Assembly: GCA_030696045.1 (NCBI GenBank)
Contig: JAUYNO010000061.1
Span: 1 to 46,613 of the forward strand
From: Stagnimonas sp.
GTDB lineage: Bacteria; Pseudomonadota; Gammaproteobacteria; Nevskiales; Nevskiaceae
Direction of reading: 5' to 3'
Length of the DNA stretch: 46,613 bases
The translations under genes were made by a program, and so were the position numbers. Each line of letters starts with the position of its first letter. Positions within the stretch are counted from its first letter, which is position 1. Below are positions 9,362 to 17,561 of the stretch, in pieces. Below the pieces are notes generated by a model. That model ran no database searches, had not been told where the DNA came from, and was given only the letters and a program-made list of their open reading frames with translations.

Positions 9362-10867
9362 TCAGCGGATCAGGTCCGCCCAGACGGCGGTTTCGAGGTA
9401 GTCGTTTTCGAGTGGTTCGCCAGAACCGGGCGCCAGCGCGGTGCCGGTCGCGGCTAGCGCGGCGCGCGGCGCGTCGGGACTCACCCAGGGGGCGAGGGCG
9501 ATCAATTCGGGCTTGGCGCCGAGGTAGGGCCGATAGGCTTCCAGGTCGGTGCCGTTGATGAACTCGGTGTTGCCGACGTAGTGCGCCGGGGCGCCGCGAC
9601 CGCCGCGTTTGGCGATCACGCTCTGGCCGTCGAAGGGCAGGTCGAGCAGGTTGCCGACCAGGTGCGGGCAGAGGTTGTAGAGGAAGCCCGCGTAGGGATC
9701 GGCCACCGTGCGCCAGGTCGAGTTCATCCACTCCAGCGGCTGCCAGCCGCCGGCAACGTCGGCGCCCCAGCGACCGGGGTTCGCCTCGGCCTGCACCACC
9801 ACCTCCACGCCCAGGGAATTCATGCAGGTCATGTAGCTGCCGCGCACGTCGGCGCAGGGATCCACCGGCGGCGGCTGGCCGTAGTCCGAACCCCACTGGA
9901 AGGCGGGCAGGGAGGTGGCGAAGCCGAGCCGGAAGCCCTCGACCACATGGCCAGCCGCATTGGCGCGTGCCGCCGCGCCGCTGGCCGGGCCTTCGTCCAG
10001 GCCCAGCAGCGTGGTCTCGATATCGGTGAGCGGCACCTTGTCGTTGCGGAACAGCAGGTTGGTCTCGCCCCTGGGCGCCTCCGGGTGGAGGTCCTGCGGA
10101 CCCCAGAGCAGGGTCTGGTTGGTGACGGTCGCGGTGGTGGCGACGTAGACCTCGTCCACGGTGCCAAGGTCGGGATCGGCGAACAGGGCGATGTCGACCG
10201 GGTCGCGCGAGGCCCGGTAGCGCGGCTGGTTGTTGCTGGCAACCACATAGACGCCGTAGTCGCGGGCGAGGTCGGAAAAAGTCTGCGAGAAGGCGCGCGC
10301 CGAGGTGTCGGTGGCGGCGACGAACAGCTGCTTGCGCGGATCGATGGGGCCGAGCCGCGCCTGGTAGGCCAGCGCCTGTGGTGCATAGGCGGCATTGAGC
10401 AGACCGAGGGCGGCGAGGATGCCGGCGGGCAGGCTGTCACCGGCCGGTGCGGCTACCGGGCTGGCGGCCTGCGCCCGCACTGCCGCGCCGCGCGAGCCGG
10501 TGGCCAGGGCCATCAGGCCGATGTCCTCGTTGAACACCAGCAACATCGGCAGGCCGGGCCGCATCAGCGGTACGGCGTGGTCTTCCACCAGGCAGCGCAT
10601 CTTGGCGCGGAAGCTCTGGTAGCTCAGCACATGGCGGACGTCCTGCTTGTACTGGAAGGCGACGGCGCGCAGGTGGGCGTCCGGCTCGGCCTGGCCCTGG
10701 GCCGGCAGCCAGCGTGACGGCCGCAGGCTGGCGCAAGTGGCGGCATCCGGGCGCTCGGTGGGTAGCCGGGGACCGGCGGTGGCCGTGCGCGGTGCGGTGC
10801 CATCCGGGCCGACACAGGCGTTCAGTAGCAACCCCGCCGCCAGCAGTGCAGGCCTGGCCAGCCTCAT
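9362..10867 (-). CDS. Nitrilase-superfamily (carbon-nitrogen hydrolase-like) lipoprotein
   Basis: 501 residues with a lipoprotein signal (MRLARPALLAAGLLLNAC, lipid Cys18). The remaining sequence reads like a carbon-nitrogen hydrolase: MLLVFNEDIGL (Glu114 candidate), AFSQTFSDLARDYGVYVVAS, NLLFRNDKVPLTDIE (Lys277 candidate), then FRLGFATSLPAF and DPCADVRG (Cys338 candidate). SLGVEVVVQAEANPGRW and YNLCPHLVGNLL follow. The spacing between the presumed Lys and Cys is wider than in ordinary nitrilases, so the triad assignment is tentative. The start at 10867 forms an ATGA overlap with the TetR stop; an in-frame ATG at 10882 is possible but less natural. It probably cleaves amides or nitriles at the cell surface, alongside the amine oxidase. 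Confidence 0.65.
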   Translation of the reverse strand: MRLARPALLAAGLLLNACVGPDGTAPRTATAGPRLPTERPDAATCASLRPSRWLPAQGQAEPDAHLRAVAFQYKQDVRHVLSYQSFRAKMRCLVEDHAVPLMRPGLPMLLVFNEDIGLMALATGSRGAAVRAQAASPVAAPAGDSLPAGILAALGLLNAAYAPQALAYQARLGPIDPRKQLFVAATDTSARAFSQTFSDLARDYGVYVVASNNQPRYRASRDPVDIALFADPDLGTVDEVYVATTATVTNQTLLWGPQDLHPEAPRGETNLLFRNDKVPLTDIETTLLGLDEGPASGAAARANAAGHVVEGFRLGFATSLPAFQWGSDYGQPPPVDPCADVRGSYMTCMNSLGVEVVVQAEANPGRWGADVAGGWQPLEWMNSTWRTVADPYAGFLYNLCPHLVGNLLDLPFDGQSVIAKRGGRGAPAHYVGNTEFINGTDLEAYRPYLGAKPELIALAPWVSPDAPRAALAATGTALAPGSGEPLENDYLETAVWADLIR

Positions 10868-11508
10868 GCCACGGCGCCGCATTGCGATTGCATGGCGGCG
10901 ATCAGGGCCTGCAGCTGCGCTTCGCAGGCGGCGTGATCGCCGGTGGCCAGCAACTGCAGGATCAATCCATCCATGGCGGCGACGCAGAGGCCTGCCAGCA
11001 CTGGCAGCGGCGCCGCGCCCCGACCGGCCGGCAGCCCGGCCAGCGCTGTGCTGAGCGCCGTGACATAGCCCTGGTACTGGTGCCGTGCCAGGCCCTCGTG
11101 ACCGGGGGTGGTCAGGGCGTAGAGGGTCAGCTCGTACTGCACCCGCTGCAGCTCCGGGGTGGCGGCCGCGTGGGCCCAGAAAGCGCGGGCGACGCGCTCG
11201 ATGCCGCCGCGCAGGCTGCGCGCCCGGCCGACGCTGGTCGTCAGCAGCCCGGCGATGCCGGCATGGATCTCGTCCAGCACGGCGGCGAGCAGGGCGTCCT
11301 TGCTGGCGAAGCTGTAATGCAGCATGGCCTGGTTCATGCCCGCCTCGGCGGCGACCGCGCGGGTCGAGGCCGCCGCCAGGCCGTCACGGCCGATCACCCG
11401 GATCGCCGCCGCGATCAGCCGCCGCCGGCGCTCGTCGGCGGCGGGCGCCAGTGCCGGCCGGCCACGCTGAACGGCAGTAACCGATTCTTGGTCAAACGAT
11501 TTAGTCAT
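10864..11508 (-). CDS. TetR/AcrR family transcriptional regulator
   Basis: 214 residues. The N-terminal helix-turn-helix is textbook TetR: RRRRLIAAAIRVIGRDGLAA, then STRAVAAEAGMNQAMLHYSF and ASKDALLAAVLDEI. The C-terminal ligand domain is alpha-helical (residues 80-214) with no recognisable ligand. The start at 11508 (MTKSFDQES) lies inside a perfect inverted repeat, a likely autoregulatory operator. An ATG at 11544 in the same frame is possible, but its translation runs through the operator. It is the first gene of a three-gene unit with the nitrilase-like lipoprotein (ATGA overlap) and amine oxidase, and likely represses them until an amine or amide ligand appears (inference). Confidence 0.9.
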   Translation of the reverse strand: MTKSFDQESVTAVQRGRPALAPAADERRRRLIAAAIRVIGRDGLAAASTRAVAAEAGMNQAMLHYSFASKDALLAAVLDEIHAGIAGLLTTSVGRARSLRGGIERVARAFWAHAAATPELQRVQYELTLYALTTPGHEGLARHQYQGYVTALSTALAGLPAGRGAAPLPVLAGLCVAAMDGLILQLLATGDHAACEAQLQALIAAMQSQCGAVA

Positions 11509-11516
11509 TTGACTAA
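11501..11516. promoter_or_regulatory. Putative TetR operator (perfect inverted repeat)
   Basis: TTAGTCA, two bases, TGACTAA: a perfect 7-bp inverted repeat in an AT-rich island, overlapping the start codon of the TetR gene (11506-11508). A second, overlapping inverted pair, GTCAAA (11491-11496) and TTTGAC (11508-11513), shares its right arm. The position and symmetry are typical of a TetR autoregulatory operator. That the TetR protein binds it is inference. Confidence 0.55.
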
Positions 11517-11567
11517 TTAAATAGAAGCCGGCGCCCATTGGCAAGGGCAGCGGGCACCGACGGCCAC

Positions 11568-11592
11568 AAAAAAGCCCGCTGGCAGCGGGCTT
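11568..11592 (-). terminator. Rho-independent terminator of the glutathione peroxidase gene
   Basis: On the minus strand, AGCCCGCT, a GCC loop and AGCGGGCT form an 8-bp stem followed by a run of six T. It lies about 20 bases after the peroxidase stop codon. Confidence 0.85.
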
Positions 11593-11613
11593 GGTACTGG
11601 TGCGGGTCGCTGC

Positions 11614-12093
11614 TCAGAGCAGCTTCTCGATGTCCTTGGCGATGTCTTCCGGCTTGTCGATGGAGCCGTAGCGCTTCACCACCTGACCGTCCTTGCCGAC
11701 CAGGAACTTGGTGAAGTTCCACTTGATGCCCTCGGTGCCGAGCAGGCCGGGTGCTGAGCTTTTCAGCCACTGGTAGACCGGGTGCGCGTCGTCGCCGTTG
11801 ACCTTGACCTTGGCGAACATCGGAAAGCTGACCTCGTAGGTGAGCGAGCAGAACTGCTTGATCTCGTTCTCGTCACCCGGTTCCTGGTGACCGAACTGGT
11901 CGCAGGGAAAGCCGAGCACCACCAGACCCTGGTCCTTGTACTTCTTGTAGATCGCTTCCAGGCCGGTGTACTGCGGCGTGAAGCCGCACTTGCTGGCGAC
12001 GTTGACCACCAGCACTACCTTGCCCTTGTAGGCATCCAGCGATTGCTCGCTGCCGTCGATGGCCTTGGCTGAGAACCCGTATAAATCGGACAT
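11614..12093 (-). CDS. btuE: Glutathione peroxidase (thioredoxin/glutathione-dependent)
   Basis: 159 residues, the normal length of a bacterial BtuE/Gpx-like peroxidase that reduces hydrogen peroxide and organic peroxides. The peroxidatic cysteine is Cys36 in NVASKCGFTPQY; it is cysteine, not selenocysteine. The second conserved motif, LGFPCDQFGHQEPG, supplies the glutamine and a possible resolving cysteine, and WNFTKFLVGKDG supplies the tryptophan and asparagine of the catalytic tetrad. A good Shine-Dalgarno (GGGGAG) precedes the ATG. It is monocistronic, with its own downstream terminator and the acyl-CoA dehydrogenase terminator upstream. Confidence 0.95.
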   Translation of the reverse strand: MSDLYGFSAKAIDGSEQSLDAYKGKVVLVVNVASKCGFTPQYTGLEAIYKKYKDQGLVVLGFPCDQFGHQEPGDENEIKQFCSLTYEVSFPMFAKVKVNGDDAHPVYQWLKSSAPGLLGTEGIKWNFTKFLVGKDGQVVKRYGSIDKPEDIAKDIEKLL

Positions 12094-12111
12094 TGCTTGT
12101 CTCCCCTGACG

Positions 12112-12136
12112 AAAAAGGGCCGGTAGGTCCCGGCCC
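12112..12136 (-). terminator. Rho-independent terminator of the acyl-CoA dehydrogenase gene
   Basis: On the minus strand, GGGCCGG, a 6-base loop and CCGGCCC are followed by TTTTT. It lies 24 bases beyond the dehydrogenase stop and just before the peroxidase start, so the two genes are transcriptionally separate. Confidence 0.8.
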
Positions 12137-12159
12137 CGTGGATTGGCCTGGCGTCGAGG

Positions 12160-13896
12160 TTACAGGCTGGCCGTAGGCAGCGCCATGAAGTCGCCGGCAC
12201 CGTCCTTGACGCTGGCACAGAGGCCGCCGACCTGGGGCAACAGCTTGGTGGCGAAGAACTTGGCGGTCGCCAGCTTGCCGGCCTTGAATACCTCATCGTC
12301 CTGGGCGCTGGCGGCCTGCGCCATGCGCAGCCAGTTGTAGCCGAGATAGCTGAGGGCGAAGGCGCGCTGGTAGTCGCAGCAGCCGAAGGAGGCGTCGTCG
12401 GGCCGGGCGCGGAAGGTCTCCTGAATCCAGCGGGTGGCCGACTCCAGGTCGGCCAGCGCGGCCTTGAGCGGCTCGGCGATGAAGGCGAACTCGGGTGCGG
12501 CCTCGGTGGCGGCTTTATTCAGTAGCGCGAAGTAGCGGCTGACCGCGCGCCCGCCGTTGAGGAAGAGCTTGCGGCGCACCAGATCCATGGCCTGGATGCC
12601 GTTGGTGCCCTCGTACAGACAGAGGATCTTCGAGTCGCGCAGGATTTGCTCGATGCCGTGCTCGATGATGAAACCGTGGCCGCCGTAGACCTGGATCGCC
12701 ATCGAGCCGAGATCGACCGCGCCGTCGGTGCAGGTGGATTTGACCAGCGGAGTGTTCAGCTCCACCCAGTCGTTGGCTTCCTCGCGCACTGCCGGGTCCG
12801 GATGGTGGTGGGCGTAGTCGACGTAGAGCGCGGTTTCGTAGGCCAGCACGCGGGCGCCTTCGGTCATCGCCTTCATCTGCAGGATCATGCGGCGCACGTC
12901 CGGGAAGTCGATGATGGTCCGGGGCTGCTTGCGGTCCAGGGCATAGCGCACCGCGTTCTGGGTGGCGAGCTCCATCTGCCCCAGGCCCTGGAAGCCGACC
13001 ATGATGCGGGCCAGGTTCATCATCACGAACATGTTCATGATGCCCTCGTTGGGCTTGCCGACCAGGAAGCCGGTAGCGCCGTCGAGGTTCATCACGCAGG
13101 TGACCGAGCCGTGGATGCCCATCTTGTGCTCGATGGCCGCGCACTGGATGGCGTTGCGCTCACCCAGCGTGCCATCGGCCTTGACCATGAACTTCGGCAC
13201 GATGAAGGTGGACAGGCCCTTCACGCCGGCCGGCGCGCCTTCCATGCGCGCCAGGGTGAAGTGGATGATGTTGTCCGCCATCCCGTGCTCGCCCGAGGTG
13301 ATGAAGATCTTGCCGCCCTCGATCTTGTAGCTGCCGTCGGCCTGCGGGATGGCCTTGGTCTTCACCGCCGCCAGGTCGGAGCCGGCCTGCGGCTCGGTGA
13401 TGAGCATGGTGCCGGTCCACTCGCCGGTGGAGAGCTTGGGCAGGTAGGTCTGCTTCAGTTCGTCGGAGGCGCTTGCGTAGATGGCCTCGAAGCAGCCGCC
13501 GGTGAGCCCGGGGTAGAGGGCGAAGGCGACATTGCCGGAGCAGACCATCTCCTCCACCACCTTCGACAGCGTGAAGGGCAGGCCCAGGCCGTCGTACTCG
13601 CTGGGATTGGTGATGCCGACGAAGCCGTTGGCGGCATAGGCCTTGAATGCCTCGGTGAAGCCCTTGGGCACGCTCACCGTGCCATCCGGGTGCCGGGTGC
13701 AGCCCTCGGCGTCGCCGGAGGCATTCAGCGGCGCCAGCTCCTGCTCGACGAACTTGGCGGCGGTATCGATCATTTCCGCCAGGGTTTCCGGCGTGGCGTC
13801 GGCGTAGGCGGGGATGGTCTTCGACAGGTTCCCGGCCTTGAGCACCTCGTTGAGGACGAAGTTGATTTCCCGCAGGGGGGCGGTGTAGCTGGCCAT
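12160..13896 (-). CDS. Acyl-CoA dehydrogenase (long, FadE/DmdC-type)
   Basis: 578 residues, longer than the 380-residue classical enzymes. It matches the bacterial subgroup with an extended N-terminus and C-terminal domain that includes 3-methylmercaptopropionyl-CoA dehydrogenase and fatty acyl-CoA dehydrogenases. Signatures are MLITEPQAGSDLAAVKTKA (FAD/substrate region), IFITSGEHGMADNI, and the catalytic glutamate in LCLYEGTNGIQAMDLVRRKL. It oxidises an acyl-CoA to the 2-enoyl-CoA, passing electrons to an electron-transfer flavoprotein. The substrate chain cannot be read from sequence. A good Shine-Dalgarno (AGGAG) precedes the ATG. It is monocistronic, ends in a terminator, and is divergent from yajC. 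Confidence 0.93.
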   Translation of the reverse strand: MASYTAPLREINFVLNEVLKAGNLSKTIPAYADATPETLAEMIDTAAKFVEQELAPLNASGDAEGCTRHPDGTVSVPKGFTEAFKAYAANGFVGITNPSEYDGLGLPFTLSKVVEEMVCSGNVAFALYPGLTGGCFEAIYASASDELKQTYLPKLSTGEWTGTMLITEPQAGSDLAAVKTKAIPQADGSYKIEGGKIFITSGEHGMADNIIHFTLARMEGAPAGVKGLSTFIVPKFMVKADGTLGERNAIQCAAIEHKMGIHGSVTCVMNLDGATGFLVGKPNEGIMNMFVMMNLARIMVGFQGLGQMELATQNAVRYALDRKQPRTIIDFPDVRRMILQMKAMTEGARVLAYETALYVDYAHHHPDPAVREEANDWVELNTPLVKSTCTDGAVDLGSMAIQVYGGHGFIIEHGIEQILRDSKILCLYEGTNGIQAMDLVRRKLFLNGGRAVSRYFALLNKAATEAAPEFAFIAEPLKAALADLESATRWIQETFRARPDDASFGCCDYQRAFALSYLGYNWLRMAQAASAQDDEVFKAGKLATAKFFATKLLPQVGGLCASVKDGAGDFMALPTASL

Positions 13897-14037
13897 GGTG
13901 GAACTCCTGGAATGGCTGAAATTTTGGCGCGGGGAGTATACCGAGCGGCCGACCGCCGACCCCAGCCCCGGGCGCGGTGTCGGCTCGGGCCTATGGCATA
14001 CTCGCCCGCTCTTTTAGTGCCCTGTACGCCAAAAACC

Positions 14038-14373
14038 ATGCTGCTCGATTTCCTGATTTCGCCTGCCTATGCCCAGCAGGCCGCAACCTCGCCGACCGGT
14101 CTGCTCGAGGCCTTCTGGCCGTTGATGGTGATGATTCCGCTGTTCTACTTCCTGCTGATCCGCCCGCAGATGAAGCGGCAGAAGGAGTCGCGGCAGATGT
14201 TGGATAAGCTCGCCAAGGGCGATGAGGTGGTGACCACCGGCGGCATTGCCGGCCGCATTGTCGGCATCGGCGAGGTCTACCTGACCGTTGAACTGGCCGA
14301 CAACCTGTCGGTCAAGGTGCAGAAGTCCGCCGTCGCCACCGTGTTGCCCAAGGGCACGCTGAAGACGCTGTAA
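14038..14373 (+). CDS. yajC: Preprotein translocase accessory subunit YajC
   Basis: 111 residues, one membrane segment (WPLMVMIPLFYFLLIRPQ, about residues 28-45), then a basic cytoplasmic tail: RQKESRQMLDKLAKGDEVVT, TGGIAGRIVGIGEVYLTVEL. This is the YajC family, the small partner of SecD and SecF in the Sec holotranslocon. The N-terminus (MLLDFLISPAYAQQAA) is the usual short periplasmic start. It is first of yajC-secD-secF and divergent from the acyl-CoA dehydrogenase gene across a 141-bp intergenic region. Confidence 0.95.
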   Translation: MLLDFLISPAYAQQAATSPTGLLEAFWPLMVMIPLFYFLLIRPQMKRQKESRQMLDKLAKGDEVVTTGGIAGRIVGIGEVYLTVELADNLSVKVQKSAVATVLPKGTLKTL

Positions 14374-14417
14374 AGCGGTACCGCTTACAAAAACCGGAAC
14401 GCGGCCCTCAGGGCCGC
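14374..14417 (+). repeat. Two palindromes in the yajC-secD gap
   Basis: The 55-base gap holds a perfect 12-base palindrome AGCGGTACCGCT (14374-14385) and a tight hairpin GCGGCCCTCAGGGCCGC (14401-14417) just upstream of the secD ribosome binding site (GGAG). No T-run follows, so this is not a standard terminator. It may affect message stability or the relative translation of yajC and secD (inference). Confidence 0.5.
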
Positions 14418-14428
14418 GCGGAGAAACC

Positions 14429-16285
14429 ATGCAGCCTTACCCGCTCTGGAAGACGATTACCCTGGTCATCGTCACCCTGCTGGGTGCGCTTTACGCGCTC
14501 CCCAACCTATACGGCGAAGACCCCGCCGTGCAGATCAACACGATTTCCGGCGATCCCCTGCCGGCCGATTTCGCGGAGACCGTGCAGGCCGCGCTGGCGG
14601 CCGACGGCCTGCAGGCGCAGGGCTCGCGGGCCGACGGTGGCCACTGGGTCGTCCGCTTCCAGCAGTCCGAGCAGCAGCTGAAGGCCGCCGACGCGCTCAA
14701 GAAAGGTCTGGGCAAGGGCTACATCGTCGCGCTCGGGCTCGCCTCCAAGACCCCGGACTGGCTGACCGCCGTCGGCGCCAAGCCGATGTCCTTGGGCCTG
14801 GACCTGCGTGGCGGTGTGCATTTCTTGTTGGAAGTCGATGTCGAGGACGCGCGCAAGGCCGCCGCCCAACGCTATGTCACCGATCTGCCGGCCTATCTGC
14901 GCAAGCAGGACATCCGCTATACCGGTCGCCGCCAGGATGGCGAGCGGACGGTGCTGGATTTCGCCGACGGCGTCGCCCGCGATGCCGCCCGCAAGGCCAT
15001 CGCCAAGGAGTATCCCGAACTCCAGCTGGAAGCAGCCGAGGGCAGCAGCGCGCTGACCGCGACGCTGACCGACGCCGAGGTGAAGCGCATCGTCGATTTC
15101 GCCGTGCAGCAGAACCTCACCACCCTGCGCAATCGCGTCAACCAGCTGGGCGTGGCCGAGCCCCTGGTGCAGCGCCAGGGTTCCAACCGCATCGTCGTGC
15201 AGTTGCCCAGCGTGCAGGACACCACCCGGGTCAAGGACCTGCTGGGTGCCACCGCCACGCTGGAATATCGGGCGGTGGATGAAACCGGCTCGGCCGACAG
15301 CGCCGCCGCCTCCGGCATCATCCCGCCGGGCACCGAGTTGTTCTACACCCGCGAGGGGCGCCGTCCGGTGCTGCTCAAGCGCGAGGTCATCGCCGCCGGC
15401 CTGAACCTGGTCGATGCGGCCGCCACGGTGGACGAGAACGGCACGCCGGCGGTCAGCGTCACGCTCGACAGCCAGGGCGCCAAGCGCATGTACGACTTCA
15501 CCGAGAAGAGCGTCGGCAAGCCGATGGCGGTACTGTTCCGCGAGACCGTCTACGAGACCAACTACAACGCCGAGGGCGTGCCCCTGCGCGAGAGCCGCGA
15601 GGTCGAGGAGATCATCTCCATCGCCAGCATTCGCGGCGTATTCGGCAAACGCTTCCAGACCACCGGGCTCACCAGCAAGGAGGCCCACAGCCTGGCGCTG
15701 CTGCTGAAGGCGGGCGCGCTGGCGGCTCCGGTCGAGATCGTCGAGGAGCGCACCGTCGGCCCCTCGCTGGGCGCCGACAACATCCGCAAGGGCTTCATGG
15801 CCGCGCTGGTGGGTTTGGGCCTGGTCAGCTTGTTCATGGTGGTCTACTACAAGGTATTCGGCGTGTTCGCGATCGCCGCCCTGAGCCTGAATTTGGTGCT
15901 GGTGGTGGCGGTGCTGTCGATCCTCGGCGCGGCCCTGACGGTGCCCGGCATCGCCGGCATCGTGCTGCACATGGGTATCGCGGTGGATGCCAACGTGCTG
16001 ATCTACGAGCGCATCCGCGAGGAAATGCGCAACGGCATCAAGCCGGGCGAAGCGATCCAGCATGGCTATGACCGCGCCTTCCTGACCATCGCCGACGCCA
16101 ACGTCACCGTGCTGATTGGCACCGTGATGCTGTTCGCGCTCGGCGCGGGCCCGGTCAAGGGCTTCGCGATCACCCTGGCCATCGGCATCCTCACCTCGCA
16201 GTTCACCGCCATCGTCGGCTCGCGTGCGCTTGCCCAGCTGGTGTTCGGGCGGCGTCAGCGGATGACTGACCTGCCGATCTGGTGA
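14429..16285 (+). CDS. secD: Protein translocase subunit SecD
   Basis: 618 residues with the complete SecD layout: an N-terminal membrane helix (TITLVIVTLLGALYALPNLY), then a large periplasmic region with the family motif SLGLDLRGGVHFLLEVD. The P1 domain region includes NRVNQLGVAEPLVQRQG. Five C-terminal membrane helices include MGIAVDANVLIYERIREEM with the conserved aspartate, and the end GSRALAQLVFG. SecD works with SecF and the proton gradient to pull secreted proteins through SecYEG. Length matches the gammaproteobacterial form. It follows yajC by 55 bases and has a GGAG Shine-Dalgarno before the ATG. A REP-like inverted repeat separates it from secF. Confidence 0.97.
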   Translation: MQPYPLWKTITLVIVTLLGALYALPNLYGEDPAVQINTISGDPLPADFAETVQAALAADGLQAQGSRADGGHWVVRFQQSEQQLKAADALKKGLGKGYIVALGLASKTPDWLTAVGAKPMSLGLDLRGGVHFLLEVDVEDARKAAAQRYVTDLPAYLRKQDIRYTGRRQDGERTVLDFADGVARDAARKAIAKEYPELQLEAAEGSSALTATLTDAEVKRIVDFAVQQNLTTLRNRVNQLGVAEPLVQRQGSNRIVVQLPSVQDTTRVKDLLGATATLEYRAVDETGSADSAAASGIIPPGTELFYTREGRRPVLLKREVIAAGLNLVDAAATVDENGTPAVSVTLDSQGAKRMYDFTEKSVGKPMAVLFRETVYETNYNAEGVPLRESREVEEIISIASIRGVFGKRFQTTGLTSKEAHSLALLLKAGALAAPVEIVEERTVGPSLGADNIRKGFMAALVGLGLVSLFMVVYYKVFGVFAIAALSLNLVLVVAVLSILGAALTVPGIAGIVLHMGIAVDANVLIYERIREEMRNGIKPGEAIQHGYDRAFLTIADANVTVLIGTVMLFALGAGPVKGFAITLAIGILTSQFTAIVGSRALAQLVFGRRQRMTDLPIW

Positions 16286-16298
16286 GACATTCAAACAC

Positions 16299-16383
16299 CG
16301 TCATGCCGGCGGAAGCCGGCATCCAGTCCCTCAGGCTCTACAACTATTGCCGGGACTGGATTCCGGCTTTCGCCGGAATGACG
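16299..16383. repeat. REP-like inverted repeat pair between secD and secF
   Basis: Two imperfect copies of a roughly 32-base unit lie head to head: 16299-16330 and, inverted, 16352-16383, separated by 21 bases. Each has an inner palindrome of the type CCGGCGAAAGCCGG and ends in AATCCAGTCCC or GCATCCAGTCCC. They differ at only a few positions (CATGCC versus CATTCC, GGA versus GAA). This resembles the REP/BIME-type repeats, mobilised by RAYT transposases, seen in many gammaproteobacteria. The pair could fold into a strong hairpin in the secD-secF message. No RAYT gene is in the window. Confidence 0.75.
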
Positions 16384-16397
16384 AAACGAGGCAACAC

Positions 16398-17324
16398 ATG
16401 AAAATCTTTTCCGGCGTTCCCAATATCAACTTCATGGCCCAGCGCAAGACTGGGCTCTGGGTTTCCAGCTTCGTCACCGTGGTTTCGATCCTGCTGGTGG
16501 TGTTTCGCGGCCTGAACTTCGGCATCGACTTCACCGGTGGCGTGCTGGTGGAAGTGCACTATCCACAGGCAGTGCAACTCGATGCGGTCCGGGCCGACCT
16601 GGCGCGCGCGCAGTACGAGAACCCGGTGGTGCAGTTCTTCGGTACCTCGTCCGACGTGCTGATCCGCTTGCCGCCCACCGAGGAAACCAGTTCCGCCAAG
16701 GTCAGCACCACCATCCTGGACGCGCTGCACGCCAGTGAGCCGAACGTGGAGCTGCGCCGCATCGAGTTCGTCGGCCCCCAGGTGGGCGAAGAACTTACCC
16801 AGGATGGCTCTCTGGCCCTGCTGCTGGCCTTCATCGGCATTGCCATCTACATCATGTTCCGCTTCGAGTGGAAGTTCGCGGTAGGTGCTGTTGCCGCCCT
16901 CATCCACGACGCGATCATGGTGCTGGGCTTCCTGTCGCTGACCTGGATCGAGTTCGACCTGACCACCGTGGCGGCGATCCTGGCCCTGATCGGCTACTCC
17001 AACAACGAGACCATCGTCATCTTCGACCGCGTGCGGGAGAACCTGCTGTCGCAGCGGCGGATGGAGATCCTCGACGTGGTGAATTTGTCGGTGAACCAGA
17101 CCCTGCTGCGCTCTGTAATCACCCACTTGACCACGTTGCTGGTTCTCACCGCGCTGCTGGTGATGGGGGGCAAGAGCGTCCACAGCTTTTCGTCCGCGCT
17201 GATGGTTGGCGTGATCGTTGCGACCTACTCCTCAATTTATGTTTCCACGGGTCTTGCTGTAGTCTTGAACGTCAGCCGCGAGGACTTGGTTCCCGCTGAG
17301 CAGACTGATTCAGATGTGACCTGA
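16398..17324 (+). CDS. secF: Protein translocase subunit SecF
   Basis: 308 residues, the usual SecF length. The N-terminal helix follows RKTGLWVSSFVTVVSILLVV, then comes the family motif GLNFGIDFTGGVLVEV, a periplasmic region with VGEELTQDGSLALLLAF, and five helices with the conserved IGYSNNETIVIFDRVREN. The start at 16398 (MKIFSGVPNINFM) is the family start; the frame is open upstream only through the REP-like repeat. It works with SecD. It is the last gene of the conserved backbone before the polysaccharide locus. Confidence 0.97.
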   Translation: MKIFSGVPNINFMAQRKTGLWVSSFVTVVSILLVVFRGLNFGIDFTGGVLVEVHYPQAVQLDAVRADLARAQYENPVVQFFGTSSDVLIRLPPTEETSSAKVSTTILDALHASEPNVELRRIEFVGPQVGEELTQDGSLALLLAFIGIAIYIMFRFEWKFAVGAVAALIHDAIMVLGFLSLTWIEFDLTTVAAILALIGYSNNETIVIFDRVRENLLSQRRMEILDVVNLSVNQTLLRSVITHLTTLLVLTALLVMGGKSVHSFSSALMVGVIVATYSSIYVSTGLAVVLNVSREDLVPAEQTDSDVT

Positions 17325-17561
17325 GTTCCATGCGAAAAAGTGTGTTTGCTCACAGAAATTCTGTCTGCTGGTGCTAGTCTGACAAAGCCGTCGGCAGGAA
17401 CGGCCACTTGGCAATCGCCTGATTAGGTTAGCCCGTGCGGGTTGTGCGGTGCAGCAAATTGTTGTTTGATACCGATTGGCGGTCATCAATGCGAGGGAAG
17501 CGCAGTTTTGGCCGTTAAGTAATAGAAGCGCGACGAGTGGCACGCTATTGGAGGGCAGGCA

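Noticed and set aside
14507..16294. Long open frame on the minus strand across secD
   Set aside because: It is antisense to an unmistakable secD and the translation is a low-complexity Gln/His/Arg/Gly mixture typical of the reverse strand of GC-rich genes.
17325..17561. JUMPstart/ops element or terminator ahead of the polysaccharide locus
   Set aside because: The ops core GGCGGTAGCGT is not present and the small hairpin AGCCCGTGCGGGTT has no T-run. A promoter must be near, but I cannot point to one.
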